In this document: piece by piece, positions 52,413-60,322 of the stretch | Layout of the letters: every line of letters starts with the position of its first letter | How positions within the stretch are numbered: the first letter of the stretch is position 1 | Assembly (NCBI RefSeq): GCF_027270735.1 | Contig: NZ_JAPWIJ010000001.1 | Span: 248,001-312,000, forward strand | Origin: Rhodococcus ruber | GTDB lineage: Bacteria; Actinomycetota; Actinomycetes; Mycobacteriales; Mycobacteriaceae | Reading direction: 5' to 3' | DNA length: 64,000 nucleotides | Made by a program: the position numbers and the translations under genes | Notes under the pieces: model-generated | Seen by the model: the letters and a program-made list of their open reading frames with translations, nothing else | What the model was told of the DNA's origin: nothing | The model's database searches: none

Positions 52413-52439
52413 AGTCTCCGATAGTCTCGACCGAGTCTC
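52413..52439 (+). promoter_or_regulatory. Three AGTCTC direct repeats ahead of the kinase/regulator genes
   Basis: AGTCTC occurs at 52413-52418, 52423-52428 and 52434-52439, spaced 10 and 11 bases, so all three lie on one face of the helix. They sit between the precursor stop and the kinase GTG (52455). In-phase direct repeats of this kind are typical of activator sites (SARP or response regulator), so autoregulation by the adjacent NarL-type regulator is plausible. Not tested. Confidence 0.45.
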
Positions 52440-52454
52440 GAGGGGGCGACAGCA

Positions 52455-53594
52455 GTGAACGATGAGAAGCCGAGATACAAGCCGGACGAGACACACTTTC
52501 CCAAAGCCGCGGTGGCCTTTGCAGCGACCTGGTTCGTCCTCGGACTGCAGTCGTTCCTCGCACTGTCGTCGGTACGAGATCAAACTCCGGTCATCGGAGT
52601 CCCGGCGGCCTTCTGCTCAGCCGCAATCATCGTCTTCGTCGCTCTCATTTTGGTTGCAGCACAGCGTGCAATTGCTTACAACCGCCAGAGTCCGAGACTG
52701 CGTTATGCAGCCTGGGCAGCGATTCCGCTGGGCATCGTCAACGTCCCTCTGTCGGAGACCTGGGAAACCTGTTGTATGTCCGTTGCGATTGCGGCCACGC
52801 TGGTCCGAGGGCGTCGGTCAGCGGTCGTCGTCGTTGCAGTCTTCGCCGTGGCAACTGCGGTCACCGTCGACGTCGATCGGGATTACCTCCTCCAGGCATT
52901 CGGAATCTCGCTCCTCACCGCTGGACTGTCGGCGGTCCTGATCGCCTTCTCCGAACTCGCCCGATCACTCATCGCACTTCACATCTCACGAGAGGAGGTA
53001 GCCAGATTGCAGGTGGACGCCGAACGGCACCGAATTTCGCGGGATCTGCACGACGTCATCGGCCGGACTCTCGTGACCGCCCTGCTTCGTAATCAAGCTG
53101 CGATCCAGCTGTTCACTGTCGACCCGGATCGTGCACGCGAGCAGCTGGACCACGTGCATCAGGTGCTCAGTGCCGGTCAGGCAGATCTTCGACGGCTGAC
53201 CACCGGACCGATTCTGACCGACCTGGCCTCCGAACTCGCGACGGTCGAAGCCATGTGCGCCCGCCTGGACATCGTCTGCCACGCGGCAGTCGAACCGCCG
53301 GAAGACGGGGACGTGGATCGGGTATTCGCGGCAATCGTGCGGGAGGCGTCGACCAACATGCTCAAGCATGCGCATCCGCGTCGTTGTTCGGTGCACGTAG
53401 CTCAGGAGTCCGAGGCACACGTCCTGGAATTCACCAACGACGGCGTCACCCGTGGAGGGATCAGCGGTAAGGGAACGGGCATTGCAGACCTGACGGATCA
53501 GGTGTTCCAACTCGGGGGGCAATTCACAACGGACTGCACCTCTGACGGAGAATTCGTCGTGCTGGCTCGAATACCGCTGAGCAAGGGGGAGTAA
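52455..53594 (+). CDS. Two-component sensor histidine kinase of the cluster
   Basis: A 379-residue NarL-type kinase with five to six N-terminal membrane segments (residues ~20-165) and the phosphoacceptor helix AERHRISRDLHDVIGRTLVT. The N-box is REASTNMLKHAHPRRC and the ATP lid has GKGTGIADLTDQV. GTG 52455 follows AGGGGGCGAC. The domain layout resembles DesK-type kinases, so it may sense membrane state or the lipopeptide product. It is coupled to the regulator gene downstream. Confidence 0.88.
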   Translation: MNDEKPRYKPDETHFPKAAVAFAATWFVLGLQSFLALSSVRDQTPVIGVPAAFCSAAIIVFVALILVAAQRAIAYNRQSPRLRYAAWAAIPLGIVNVPLSETWETCCMSVAIAATLVRGRRSAVVVVAVFAVATAVTVDVDRDYLLQAFGISLLTAGLSAVLIAFSELARSLIALHISREEVARLQVDAERHRISRDLHDVIGRTLVTALLRNQAAIQLFTVDPDRAREQLDHVHQVLSAGQADLRRLTTGPILTDLASELATVEAMCARLDIVCHAAVEPPEDGDVDRVFAAIVREASTNMLKHAHPRRCSVHVAQESEAHVLEFTNDGVTRGGISGKGTGIADLTDQVFQLGGQFTTDCTSDGEFVVLARIPLSKGE

Positions 53595-54203
53595 GTGGCA
53601 ATCAGGCTGTTGCTGGCCGAGGACGTGGCTCTGCTGGCCGAAGCCTTCGAGGTATTGCTGTCCACCGACCCCGACATCGAGGTGGTCGGACGAGTGGCCC
53701 GCGGCGACGAGGTACGCGCCGCCGCAACCGAGCTGACTCCGGACATCATCCTCATGGACATCGACATGCCGGGGATGACCGGTATCGAGGCCACCGCCGA
53801 CCTGCGTGGAGCAGGGGTCGCAATTCCGGTTCTGCTGCTGACCGCGCTACCCGGTAGCGGACATGTGCACGACGCTCTTGCTGCCGGCGCGAACGGCTAT
53901 CTGCTCAAGTCCACCGATGCACTGCATCTGCTCGACGGCATCAAGGCTGTCGTCTCCAAGCACACTGTGATCGATCCGGCGCTGGCCGCCGAGGCACTGC
54001 GCGCCGGACCGAATCCGCTGCGCGACCGCGAACTCGACGTACTTCGATTGGTCGACGCGGGACTGTCGACCAAGTCCATCGCCGAACGCTTGTTCCTCAG
54101 CCCCGGAACCGTGCGCAACTACCTTTCCAGTGCCATCACCAAGCTGGGCTCGACCAGTCGACTCGAGGCCATCCGCACCGCACGCGAAAACGGGTGGCTC
54201 TAG
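53595..54203 (+). CDS. LuxR/NarL-family response regulator of the cluster
   Basis: A 202-residue response regulator with the receiver beginning IRLLLAEDVALLAEAFEVLL, the Asp in IILMDIDMPGMTG and YLLKSTD, and a C-terminal HTH PLRDRELDVLRLVDAG with NYLSSAITKLG. The GTG at 53595 follows AAGGGGGAGTAA. It is the last gene of the co-directional run starting at 29247. The location just after the precursor suggests control of lanthipeptide or transporter genes. Confidence 0.88.
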   Translation: MAIRLLLAEDVALLAEAFEVLLSTDPDIEVVGRVARGDEVRAAATELTPDIILMDIDMPGMTGIEATADLRGAGVAIPVLLLTALPGSGHVHDALAAGANGYLLKSTDALHLLDGIKAVVSKHTVIDPALAAEALRAGPNPLRDRELDVLRLVDAGLSTKSIAERLFLSPGTVRNYLSSAITKLGSTSRLEAIRTARENGWL

Positions 54204-54214
54204 ACGCACTCGGT

Positions 54215-54270
54215 GGTTCACGATCGACCTCGATGCGCGGGAAGCCGCCGATCGGATGCGATCGTGAACC
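54215..54270. terminator. Long inverted repeat between convergent genes
   Basis: GGTTCACGATCG (54215-54226) and CGATCGTGAACC (54259-54270) are perfect 12-base arms around 32 bases. It lies between the response regulator and the convergent SDR gene, the expected place for a bidirectional terminator. It is not similar to the palindromic elements near 27.8 and 29.0 kb. Confidence 0.5.
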
Positions 54271-54288
54271 CTCAGGTCCGCTGAAGAC

Positions 54289-55116
54289 TCAGCCTCCGTG
54301 TGCCTCGACGGCCACGGGCTGCCATTCGCGCCAGTTGGCCAGTCGCGACTCGTAGTCCTTTGTCGCGATCTGCAGCGGAGCATCGCCGAAAAAGACTCGC
54401 AATGGCGGCTTTTCGGCGTCGATCACTTTGAGTAGTGCCGACCGTGTTGCGCTCGGATCACCGGGAGTTGCCTGCCGTGCACTGCGCAGCTTCGCAGCCT
54501 TGTCCCGAATCGGGTCGTACGCGGCGATGTCGGTGGACTTCTTGGCCGACGGGCCGGACCAGTCGGTGGAGAACCCACCCGGCTCGATCAGCGTCACGTG
54601 GATACCGAAGTCCTCGACCTCCTGGGCCAACGCCTGACTGAATCCCTCGAGGGCCCACTTGGAGGCGTGGTAGGCACCGACATTCGGGAATGCGGAGATT
54701 CCGCCGATGGACGACACCTGCAAGATGTGGCCACTCCCCTGCTCACGCATGAACGGCAGCGCCGCCTGCGTAACCCATAGCGCTCCGAAGACGTTCGTCT
54801 CGATCTGCGCCCGAGCATCTTCCTCGGAGAGTTCCTCGATCATGCCGAACTGGCCGTAGCCGGCGTTGTTGACGACGATGTCGAGTGAGCCGAAATTGTC
54901 GTAGGCCTGTTGGACTGCCGCGAAGTCAGCGGCACGGTCGTTCACATCCAGTTCGATCGGCAGGATCGCGTCGCCGTACTGCTCCTGGAGATCTTTCAGA
55001 CTGTCGGTGTTGCGAGCAGTCGCTGCGACCCGGTCGCCACGGTCGAGAGCTGCGATCGCCCACTCGCGTCCGAATCCCTTGGATGTACCGGTGATGAACC
55101 ACGTCTTGGCTGTCAT
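54289..55116 (-). CDS. Short-chain dehydrogenase/reductase
   Basis: A 275-residue SDR. The nucleotide-binding motif is FITGTSKGFGREWAIAAL, the NNAGYG element is present, and the catalytic Ser and Tyr-x-x-x-Lys are in QVSSIGGIS and AYHASKWALEG. The C-terminal extension (LLKVIDAEKPPLRVFFGDA) is typical of the oxidoreductase group annotated as DUF-free classical SDRs. The substrate is unknown. It is transcribed toward the biosynthetic cluster from the other strand and does not seem part of it. Confidence 0.87.
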   Translation of the reverse strand: MTAKTWFITGTSKGFGREWAIAALDRGDRVAATARNTDSLKDLQEQYGDAILPIELDVNDRAADFAAVQQAYDNFGSLDIVVNNAGYGQFGMIEELSEEDARAQIETNVFGALWVTQAALPFMREQGSGHILQVSSIGGISAFPNVGAYHASKWALEGFSQALAQEVEDFGIHVTLIEPGGFSTDWSGPSAKKSTDIAAYDPIRDKAAKLRSARQATPGDPSATRSALLKVIDAEKPPLRVFFGDAPLQIATKDYESRLANWREWQPVAVEAHGG

Positions 55117-55283
55117 GAATCTCGTCCCTTCGCTACACGGACAAAAGTAGGGACGACGTCCGCTGCAAACGCCTCTCGGCGAGTGGTCGCTCGAAGCGAC
55201 AAATGGGGTGAGGCCCGGGGCTTGCCAAGCGAACGCCGTCAGAAGAGTCCAACGAGGTGCCGTCGCCGACTATTCCCCGCACG

Positions 55284-55841
55284 TCAGCTGTGTTCGGTGA
55301 TCATGACCGCCATGGTGTTCGGCTCCAGCGCCTCGAAGATGTGCAGCGCGTCGCCGGGGTAGGCGACATAGTCGCCGGGTGCCAGCTCGACTGCCTCGCC
55401 CACTGGCCCCACCAGGGCTCGTCCGGCGCTGAGCACAACGTGCTCGACCACACCGGGCGAATGGGGGTCCGAGCGCCTCGGCTCGCCGACGTCCGCGCTG
55501 ACCAGATAGATGTCTCGTCGCGCGTTCGGTGGAGACGACGCCAGCAGCGTCGCGGAGTAATCCGCCCGGTCCGACGCGAATCTCGGCCCCTCCCCTGCAC
55601 GGATCAGTCGGACCGACTGTTTCGCCGGCTCGACCAGTCTGGAGAACGGCACCTCCAGGGTGACACTGAGGGCCCACAGAGTTTCCAGACTCGGATTCCC
55701 CGTACCCGATTCCAGTTGCGACAGAGTTGATTTCGCAATTCCAGCGCGGCGCGCCACCTCAGCCAGCGAGAGGCCGACGCGTCGCCGCTCCTGCTGCAGA
55801 GCGGCAGCGATGGCTGCGATCGGTGGTCCGGCGTCCGCCAT
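55284..55841 (-). CDS. XRE-family regulator with C-terminal cupin domain
   Basis: A 185-residue protein with an N-terminal HTH_XRE domain (LQQERRRVGLSLAEVARRAG, SKSTLSQLESG-like AKSTLSQLESGTGNPSLET) and a C-terminal cupin (HSPGVVEHVVLSAGRALVG, LAPGDYVAYPGDALHIFEA). It is divergent from azlCD, the usual arrangement for regulators of branched-chain amino acid or amine exporters, so it probably controls them. A GTCGCT-CGA-AGCGAC hairpin at 55186-55200 lies after its stop. Confidence 0.87.
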   Translation of the reverse strand: MADAGPPIAAIAAALQQERRRVGLSLAEVARRAGIAKSTLSQLESGTGNPSLETLWALSVTLEVPFSRLVEPAKQSVRLIRAGEGPRFASDRADYSATLLASSPPNARRDIYLVSADVGEPRRSDPHSPGVVEHVVLSAGRALVGPVGEAVELAPGDYVAYPGDALHIFEALEPNTMAVMITEHS

Positions 55842-55907
55842 TCGTTCACTCCATCGGTACGTGCGTTTGATTTGACGAACAGCTTAACATCGTCCACTAT
55901 AACGATC

Positions 55908-56606
55908 ATGCGTTCGACATGGCGAACCCTGCAGGGGGTGAACATCCGCGACATCGCGTTGGTCTGTCTGGCCGATGCCCTCGTCGGAGCCTCGTTCGGT
56001 GCGATCTCCGTGGCCGCCGACCTACCGCTGTGGCTACCGGTGGTGATGTCGCTGGTCGTCTTCGCGGGCTCGTCACAATTCATCTTCGTCGGCATCCTGG
56101 CCGTCGGCGGTAACCCCGTCGCCGCAGTCGCGAGCGCCTTGCTCGCCAACGTCCGTCTGGTTCCACTCGGCTTCTCCATCGGAGCTGTGTTCGAGAACGT
56201 GTCACCGCTGAAGCGACTTCTGGGCACGCATCTCATCACCGACGAAGCCGTCGCCTTCACCGTCGTAGAAAAGGACGAATCGAGCCGTCGAACAGCGTTC
56301 TGGCTGTGCGGAATCGGACTGTTCGTCACCTGGAACATCGGCGTTGCAATCGGCACCCTCGCCGGTGGAGCGATCACCGACACGGCGGCACTCGGACTCG
56401 ATGCCGCGTTCCCGGCCATTCTGCTGGGACTGATCATGCCTGCCCTCCGAGACCGAGCTACGCGCAATGCCGCCCTCGTCGGCGCAGTGATCGCCCTGAT
56501 CGCCTCGATGTTCCTGCCGAGCGGGCTCCCGGTACTGCTCTCGTTGATCGCCGTCGTTCCGGCCATGCTCTCCACTGCTCCTGGCCCACAGAAGGAACCC
56601 GCATGA
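55908..56606 (+). CDS. azlC: AzlC-family amino-acid exporter subunit
   Basis: A protein of ~232 residues with multiple membrane segments and the AzlC blocks DALVGASFGAIS, VVFAGSSQFIFVGILA and LLANVRLVPLGFSIG. AzlC with AzlD exports branched-chain amino acids or analogues. A TTG at 55872 in the same frame gives a longer form; ATG 55908 is preferred by homology. TTGACG (55873-55878) and TATAAC (55899-55904) upstream may be its promoter, with a near-leaderless transcript. azlD overlaps by ATGA. Confidence 0.88.
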   Translation: MRSTWRTLQGVNIRDIALVCLADALVGASFGAISVAADLPLWLPVVMSLVVFAGSSQFIFVGILAVGGNPVAAVASALLANVRLVPLGFSIGAVFENVSPLKRLLGTHLITDEAVAFTVVEKDESSRRTAFWLCGIGLFVTWNIGVAIGTLAGGAITDTAALGLDAAFPAILLGLIMPALRDRATRNAALVGAVIALIASMFLPSGLPVLLSLIAVVPAMLSTAPGPQKEPA

Positions 56607-56914
56607 ACCTCATGATCCCGCTGATTGCACTGGTTGTCGGCACCTACGCACTCCGCATCGCTGGGCCGGCACTGCGCACGCGAATCACCATCTCGCCGCG
56701 CATCGACAGGGTTATGAACACATCCGTTGCCGTCGTGTTCGTCGCGTTGGTCGCCACCTCCACCCTGCTCGTGGGCAAGGACTTCGCGGGCTTCGCTGCC
56801 CCGATCGGCGTCACAGTCGCGGGCATACTCGCCTGGCGAAAAGCACCCTTCGTCGTCATCGTGATCGCCGCAGCAGCAACCACTGCGGGGCTGCGCTGGA
56901 TCGGCGTCAATTGA
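56603..56914 (+). CDS. azlD: AzlD-family small membrane subunit
   Basis: A 103-residue protein with three to four membrane segments and the AzlD signature region TYALRIAGPALRTR. It works with AzlC. ATG 56603 overlaps the azlC stop. The 3' side, 56915-57086, has no gene except the leader of the Rieske protein. Confidence 0.87.
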   Translation: MNLMIPLIALVVGTYALRIAGPALRTRITISPRIDRVMNTSVAVVFVALVATSTLLVGKDFAGFAAPIGVTVAGILAWRKAPFVVIVIAAAATTAGLRWIGVN

Positions 56915-57086
56915 CCATCCACTCACGAACCCAAATCCCTCCCGCACGCTCGCGAACACCGACACCCAAGTCCACTCGATGTGACATTGACCCCCGAAAA
57001 GGCCACCAGATGTCACATTGAGTACATCGGAACGGGAACAATGGAAGAGGAACACGGGAAAACGACTGTCGACTTTGGGAGCAGCA

Positions 57087-58106
57087 ATGACCGCGCTGGA
57101 TGCAGTACGACGACGGTGGCCGAAGACGATGCCTCTGCAGCCGTTGCCGTCGGAGTCGTGGGCCAAGCAGGAGCCCACCTGGAAGGGTGCGAATCCCCAG
57201 GTCATCGAGTCTGCTCTCAAACGTGCGAAGACGCGGACCTCGGGTAACTGGTTCGTGTTCGCTGCCAGTCGCGACATCAAGGCCGACAAGCCGTTCGGAC
57301 GCTACGTCGGCACCACCGAACTCGTTGCCTGGCGCGACTCGGCAGGCAAAGTACATATCGGCCCCGGCGCGTGTCCGCACCTCGGCGCCGCGCTGGACAC
57401 CGCGAAGATCGAATGCGACACGTTGGTCTGTCGCTGGCACGGTCTGGCGCTCGGCCCGAAGGGCAAGGCGGGATGGCGTCCGGTTCCCGCATTCGACGAT
57501 GGAGTTCTGGTGTGGGTGCGGCTCGACGAGCTCGGCGGTGAGGAGCCGACGCCCGTCCCCGTAGTCCCGATCCGCCCGCCCGCTTCGACCGCCATCGCAG
57601 GCGTGGTCACTCTCGTCGGCAAGTGCGAGCCCGACGACATCATCGCCAATCGCCTCGATCCTTGGCACGGCGCGTGGTTCCACCCGTACTCGTTCGCAAG
57701 ACTGAAGGTCGTCAGCGCGCCCACCGAGATCGACGTGCCCGACGAGGACGATCGCTTTCTCGTCGACGTGACCTTCAGAGTCAGTCGTGGCGTCGGAGTT
57801 CCGGTACGGGCCGAGTTCGTCTGCCCCGGTCCCCGCACCATCGTCATGCGCATCCTCGACGGCGAAGGTGCGGGCAGCGTCGTGGAAACGCATGCGACGC
57901 CACTGGCTCCAGCAGCCGACGGCACGCCGCGTACCGCCGTCATCGAAGCCACGATCGCCAGCTCCGATCGCCCGGGATTCCAGATGGCGCGCAAGGTATC
58001 CGGGCTGCTGCGTCCGGCGATGAACTTCACCGCCGCACGCTTGTGGAAGGACGATCTCGACTACGCCGAACGCCGCTACGAGCTGCGCTCGACGGGCCGG
58101 GCCTGA
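57087..58106 (+). CDS. Rieske [2Fe-2S] protein of the DUF5914 type
   Basis: A 339-residue protein with a Rieske iron-sulphur domain: C-x-H in GACPHLGAAL and C-x2-H in LVCRWHGLALG. A long C-terminal domain follows (WHGAWFHPYSFARLKVV and QMARKVSGLLRP), like the DUF5914 family found beside actinobacterial carotenoid genes. No mononuclear-iron oxygenase facial triad is evident to me. Start ATG 57087 after GGGAGCAGCA; the TTG at 57018 is an alternative. The crtU/crtT genes lie 2-4 kb away, so a role in carotenoid desaturation or hydroxylation is plausible. Its 3' end overlaps the convergent SRPBCC gene by 31 bases. Confidence 0.72.
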   Translation: MTALDAVRRRWPKTMPLQPLPSESWAKQEPTWKGANPQVIESALKRAKTRTSGNWFVFAASRDIKADKPFGRYVGTTELVAWRDSAGKVHIGPGACPHLGAALDTAKIECDTLVCRWHGLALGPKGKAGWRPVPAFDDGVLVWVRLDELGGEEPTPVPVVPIRPPASTAIAGVVTLVGKCEPDDIIANRLDPWHGAWFHPYSFARLKVVSAPTEIDVPDEDDRFLVDVTFRVSRGVGVPVRAEFVCPGPRTIVMRILDGEGAGSVVETHATPLAPAADGTPRTAVIEATIASSDRPGFQMARKVSGLLRPAMNFTAARLWKDDLDYAERRYELRSTGRA

Positions 58107-58570
58107 CCCTCGACGAACTCAGCGAGTTGACCGATGACGGTTCCCCATCCGTCATAGAAACCATACTCCTCGTGCATCCTTCGGTCCTCTTCGTTGCGGT
58201 GCATCACGTGGGCGCGGTAGTCCGTTCCGTCGGGATGATCGGTGAACGTGATTACCGCGGTCATGAACAACTGCGGTGCGGGCCGCCATCCCTCGACGAG
58301 TGAGTTCGTGAAGACGATGCGCTCACCGTCGTCGACGGCGAGGAAACAACCGTCGATATGAGGCTCGTAAGGACCGCCGGATTCGCTGATCAGTGTGCGG
58401 AATGCGCCACCGGGCTTCGGATTCCAGGCATCGACGCGGCACAGCGCGGGAGCGGGAATCCACCACTTCTCGAATTTGGACGGGTCCGTCCACGCACTCC
58501 AGACTGCTGCGCGTGGTGCCTTGATGACGCGGGAGATGGTCAGGTCCAGAGCAGGATCGATCGATGTCAT
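58076..58570 (-). CDS. SRPBCC (AHSA1-like) protein
   Basis: A 164-residue START-like/AHSA1 domain protein: SRVIKAPRAAVWSAWTDPSKFEKWW and the C-terminal WGTVIGQLAEFVE are typical. These hydrophobic-cavity proteins are commonly paired with an ArsR regulator, as here: the ATG overlaps the ArsR stop. No catalytic role can be named. The GGAF.TLISESGGPYEP segment is the family glycine-rich loop. Confidence 0.85.
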   Translation of the reverse strand: MTSIDPALDLTISRVIKAPRAAVWSAWTDPSKFEKWWIPAPALCRVDAWNPKPGGAFRTLISESGGPYEPHIDGCFLAVDDGERIVFTNSLVEGWRPAPQLFMTAVITFTDHPDGTDYRAHVMHRNEEDRRMHEEYGFYDGWGTVIGQLAEFVEGQARPVERSS

Positions 58571-58911
58571 TGCGCTTCACTTTCTTTCGAGGTGTCGGTG
58601 ACGAATTGTTCGAGGCGATCGGTGCGAGATTCCCAGACGGCCCGCTGTTCCTGCAGCCAGCTTCCGGCCGCATCCAGGTTCGATCGTTCGATCGTGCATG
58701 CGCGCACTCGACCGACCTTGCGCGTGCTTATCCAGCCACTGCGCTCGAGTAGACGAATGTGCTTCATGAAGGACGGCAGGGTCATGTCGAACGGTTCGGC
58801 GAGCTCGCCCACAGTTGCCGGTCCCGACCCGAGCCGACCCAGAACTGCGCGCCGCGTCGGATCGGCCAAGGCTTGGAAAACGTCGTCGAGAACTTCCGAA
58901 TGCTGAGCCAT
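58567..58911 (-). CDS. ArsR-family transcriptional regulator
   Basis: A 114-residue winged-helix regulator: FQALADPTRRAVLGRLGSG, ELAEPFDMTLPSFMKHIR and LERSGWISTRKVGR are classic. It lacks the Cys pair of metal sensors, so it belongs to the non-metal ArsR group that is coupled to SRPBCC genes. ATG 58911 was chosen because the domain starts there; the upstream frame to 58968 is not homologous. Confidence 0.88.
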   Translation of the reverse strand: MAQHSEVLDDVFQALADPTRRAVLGRLGSGPATVGELAEPFDMTLPSFMKHIRLLERSGWISTRKVGRVRACTIERSNLDAAGSWLQEQRAVWESRTDRLEQFVTDTSKESEAQ

Positions 58912-59041
58912 AAGGCACACTATCGAAGCTCGACACTTAACGCAAGGGCTAAGTGTCCGCGACGCCACGTACTAACTCGACCCTGTATGCGCCGCAGCAC
59001 TATTGGAGCTGAAAATTTCTCGAGAAATTGCCCGAGGACTC

Positions 59042-59068
59042 TTGGCACTCCGGCTATGAGAGTGCTAA
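59042..59068 (+). promoter_or_regulatory. CIRCE element (HrcA operator)
   Basis: TTGGCACTC (59042-59050), nine bases, then GAGTGCTAA (59060-59068), differing from the consensus TTAGCACTC-N9-GAGTGCTAA by one base. It lies 72 bases before the Hsp20 start. HrcA represses genes carrying this site until heat shock, so it indicates heat induction of the Hsp20 gene. Confidence 0.85.
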
Positions 59069-59140
59069 TTTCTGTTCTGCACAGTTTGAGGAGCGACTCA
59101 CCACAGGGGTGAGCGCATCTGCGTACAGGAGGTGGTTGCT

Positions 59141-59590
59141 GTGCTTCGATTCGATCCGTTCCGTGACGTCGATTCACTGGCCTCGGCGATGCTGGGTGTC
59201 TCTTCCGGTTCGGACCGCGCCCCACGATTCATGCCGATGGATCTGTACAAGGTCGATGATCACTACGTACTCAGTGCCGATCTGCCAGGCATCGACCCGG
59301 GGTCCATCGACGTCGACGTCGATCGCGGCACCTTGACGCTCACCGCCCATCGTTCGGTACCGGAAAGCTCTGGTGTGCAGTGGATTTCGTCGGAGCGCTT
59401 CGCCGGAACCTATCGTCGTCAGGTCTCACTCGGTGACGGCGTCGACACCGAGCGTATCGCTGCGTCCTACGACAACGGCGTTCTGTCGGTGACGATTCCG
59501 CTCGCAGAGCGTGCGAAGCCTCGAAAGATCGACATCGCTCGCACCGAGTCGACCAGCGAGCAGAAGTCCATCGAACACGAGCCGGCCTGA
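59141..59590 (+). CDS. Hsp20/alpha-crystallin family small heat-shock protein
   Basis: A 149-residue small heat-shock protein. It begins LRFDPFRDVDSLASAM, has the alpha-crystallin core with YVLSADLPGIDPGSIDVDVD and ends in ASYDNGVLSVTIPLAERAKPRKIDI, the family G-x-L and I-x-I-like strand. GTG 59141 is favoured by the AGGAGG eight bases upstream; the GTG at 59132 overlaps that site. The CIRCE element upstream indicates HrcA control. It acts as an ATP-independent holdase in the cytoplasm. Confidence 0.93.
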   Translation: MLRFDPFRDVDSLASAMLGVSSGSDRAPRFMPMDLYKVDDHYVLSADLPGIDPGSIDVDVDRGTLTLTAHRSVPESSGVQWISSERFAGTYRRQVSLGDGVDTERIAASYDNGVLSVTIPLAERAKPRKIDIARTESTSEQKSIEHEPA

Positions 59591-59629
59591 ATCGAACCGA
59601 CCACGACACGGCAGTGGGGTTGATGCGCA

Positions 59630-59803
59630 ATGGAATCCGATGCAGTGGTGTGGGCGGAATCGACCGATCGTGAGCAGTGGTGGCGCACGGTGGTAGGCGT
59701 CGAGACGAGCATGAGGGAATGCTCGACGGCTGATGTGCTCGATCAATGTCGAGCCGAGCCTCTCGACGACGATATCTACCCGCATACCCAGCAAGCAGCA
59801 TGA
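59630..59803 (+). CDS. Possible small protein, 57 residues
   Basis: A short frame from ATG 59630 to TGA 59801-59803, downstream of Hsp20. It encodes an acidic peptide (MESDAVVWAESTDREQWWRT ... DIYPHTQQAA) with two Cys and three Trp. GGGG lies ten bases upstream. It ends just before a strong terminator, so it would be the second gene of the Hsp20 transcript. No family is recognised and it may be fortuitous. Confidence 0.35.
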   Translation: MESDAVVWAESTDREQWWRTVVGVETSMRECSTADVLDQCRAEPLDDDIYPHTQQAA

Positions 59804-59809
59804 CGAGAG

Positions 59810-59839
59810 GGGCCGGCACCGAACAGTCGGTGCCGGCCC
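59810..59839. terminator. Strong bidirectional terminator hairpin
   Basis: A 12-base perfect stem GGGCCGGCACCG-AACAGT-CGGTGCCGGCCC followed by TTCTC. It lies between the Hsp20 operon and the convergent GNAT gene and fits an intrinsic terminator for both. Confidence 0.85.
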
Positions 59840-59854
59840 TTCTCATCGGAAACC

Positions 59855-60322
59855 CTACAGCGACAACGAAAAGAACGTGCTCGACGGATCCGGCACGTAG
59901 TCCGCGAAGGGCGGACACTCGACGAATCCGTGGCGCATGTACAACCTGCGAGCGGCGGCGAAGTAATCCTGGGTTCCCGTTTCCAGGCTCACCCGGCCGT
60001 ACCCGCGTCGACGCGCATCGTCGACAACATGAACGAGCAGACTCGACGCCACACCGCGACCTCGCGCCGCCGCCGACGTGCGCATCGACTTCAGCTCACC
60101 GTGATCGGGTGAAAGCTCCTTCAAAGCAACGATCCCCAGCAGTGCTTCCACCGCCCAGGCAGTCCACACGCTGACATCCGGTCCGCTCAGACCGGACAGA
60201 TCGAGAGCGTGCACACTTTCGGCAGGCGAGGTGGCGTGCATGTCCGCGAGATGCTCGGTGAGCAATGCACGCACTTCCGGACGCGCCAGATCGTCCACCT
60301 CGATCCGCATCTCCGACGTCAC
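59855..60322 (-). CDS. GNAT-family N-acetyltransferase
   Basis: A 155-residue GNAT: LKSMRTSAAARGRGVASSLLV (motif A, R-G-x-G-V/A), SLETGTQDYFAAARRLYMRHGF (motif B with the Y-x-x-x-G-F end) and PPFADYVPDP. This is the form often annotated as PhnO/YncA-like. The start is GTG 60322, overlapping the crtU stop by GTGA, so it is the last gene of the carotenoid operon although its function may be unrelated. Confidence 0.85.
   Translation of the reverse strand: MTSEMRIEVDDLARPEVRALLTEHLADMHATSPAESVHALDLSGLSGPDVSVWTAWAVEALLGIVALKELSPDHGELKSMRTSAAARGRGVASSLLVHVVDDARRRGYGRVSLETGTQDYFAAARRLYMRHGFVECPPFADYVPDPSSTFFSLSL

Noticed and set aside
31090-54203. LanD-type cysteine decarboxylase (HFCD flavoprotein) in the cluster
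   Set aside because: I looked for it because known lipolanthines need it for avionin, but no gene in the cluster has the expected size or flavoprotein motifs.
54215-54270. Third member of the palindromic repeat family
   Set aside because: Its arms (GGTTCACGATCG) and inner sequence are unrelated to the 27.8 and 29.0 kb elements; it fits a bidirectional terminator better.
56907-57893. Minus-strand frame of 328 codons opposite the Rieske gene
   Set aside because: It is antisense to a gene with firm Rieske motifs, and shows no domain of its own.
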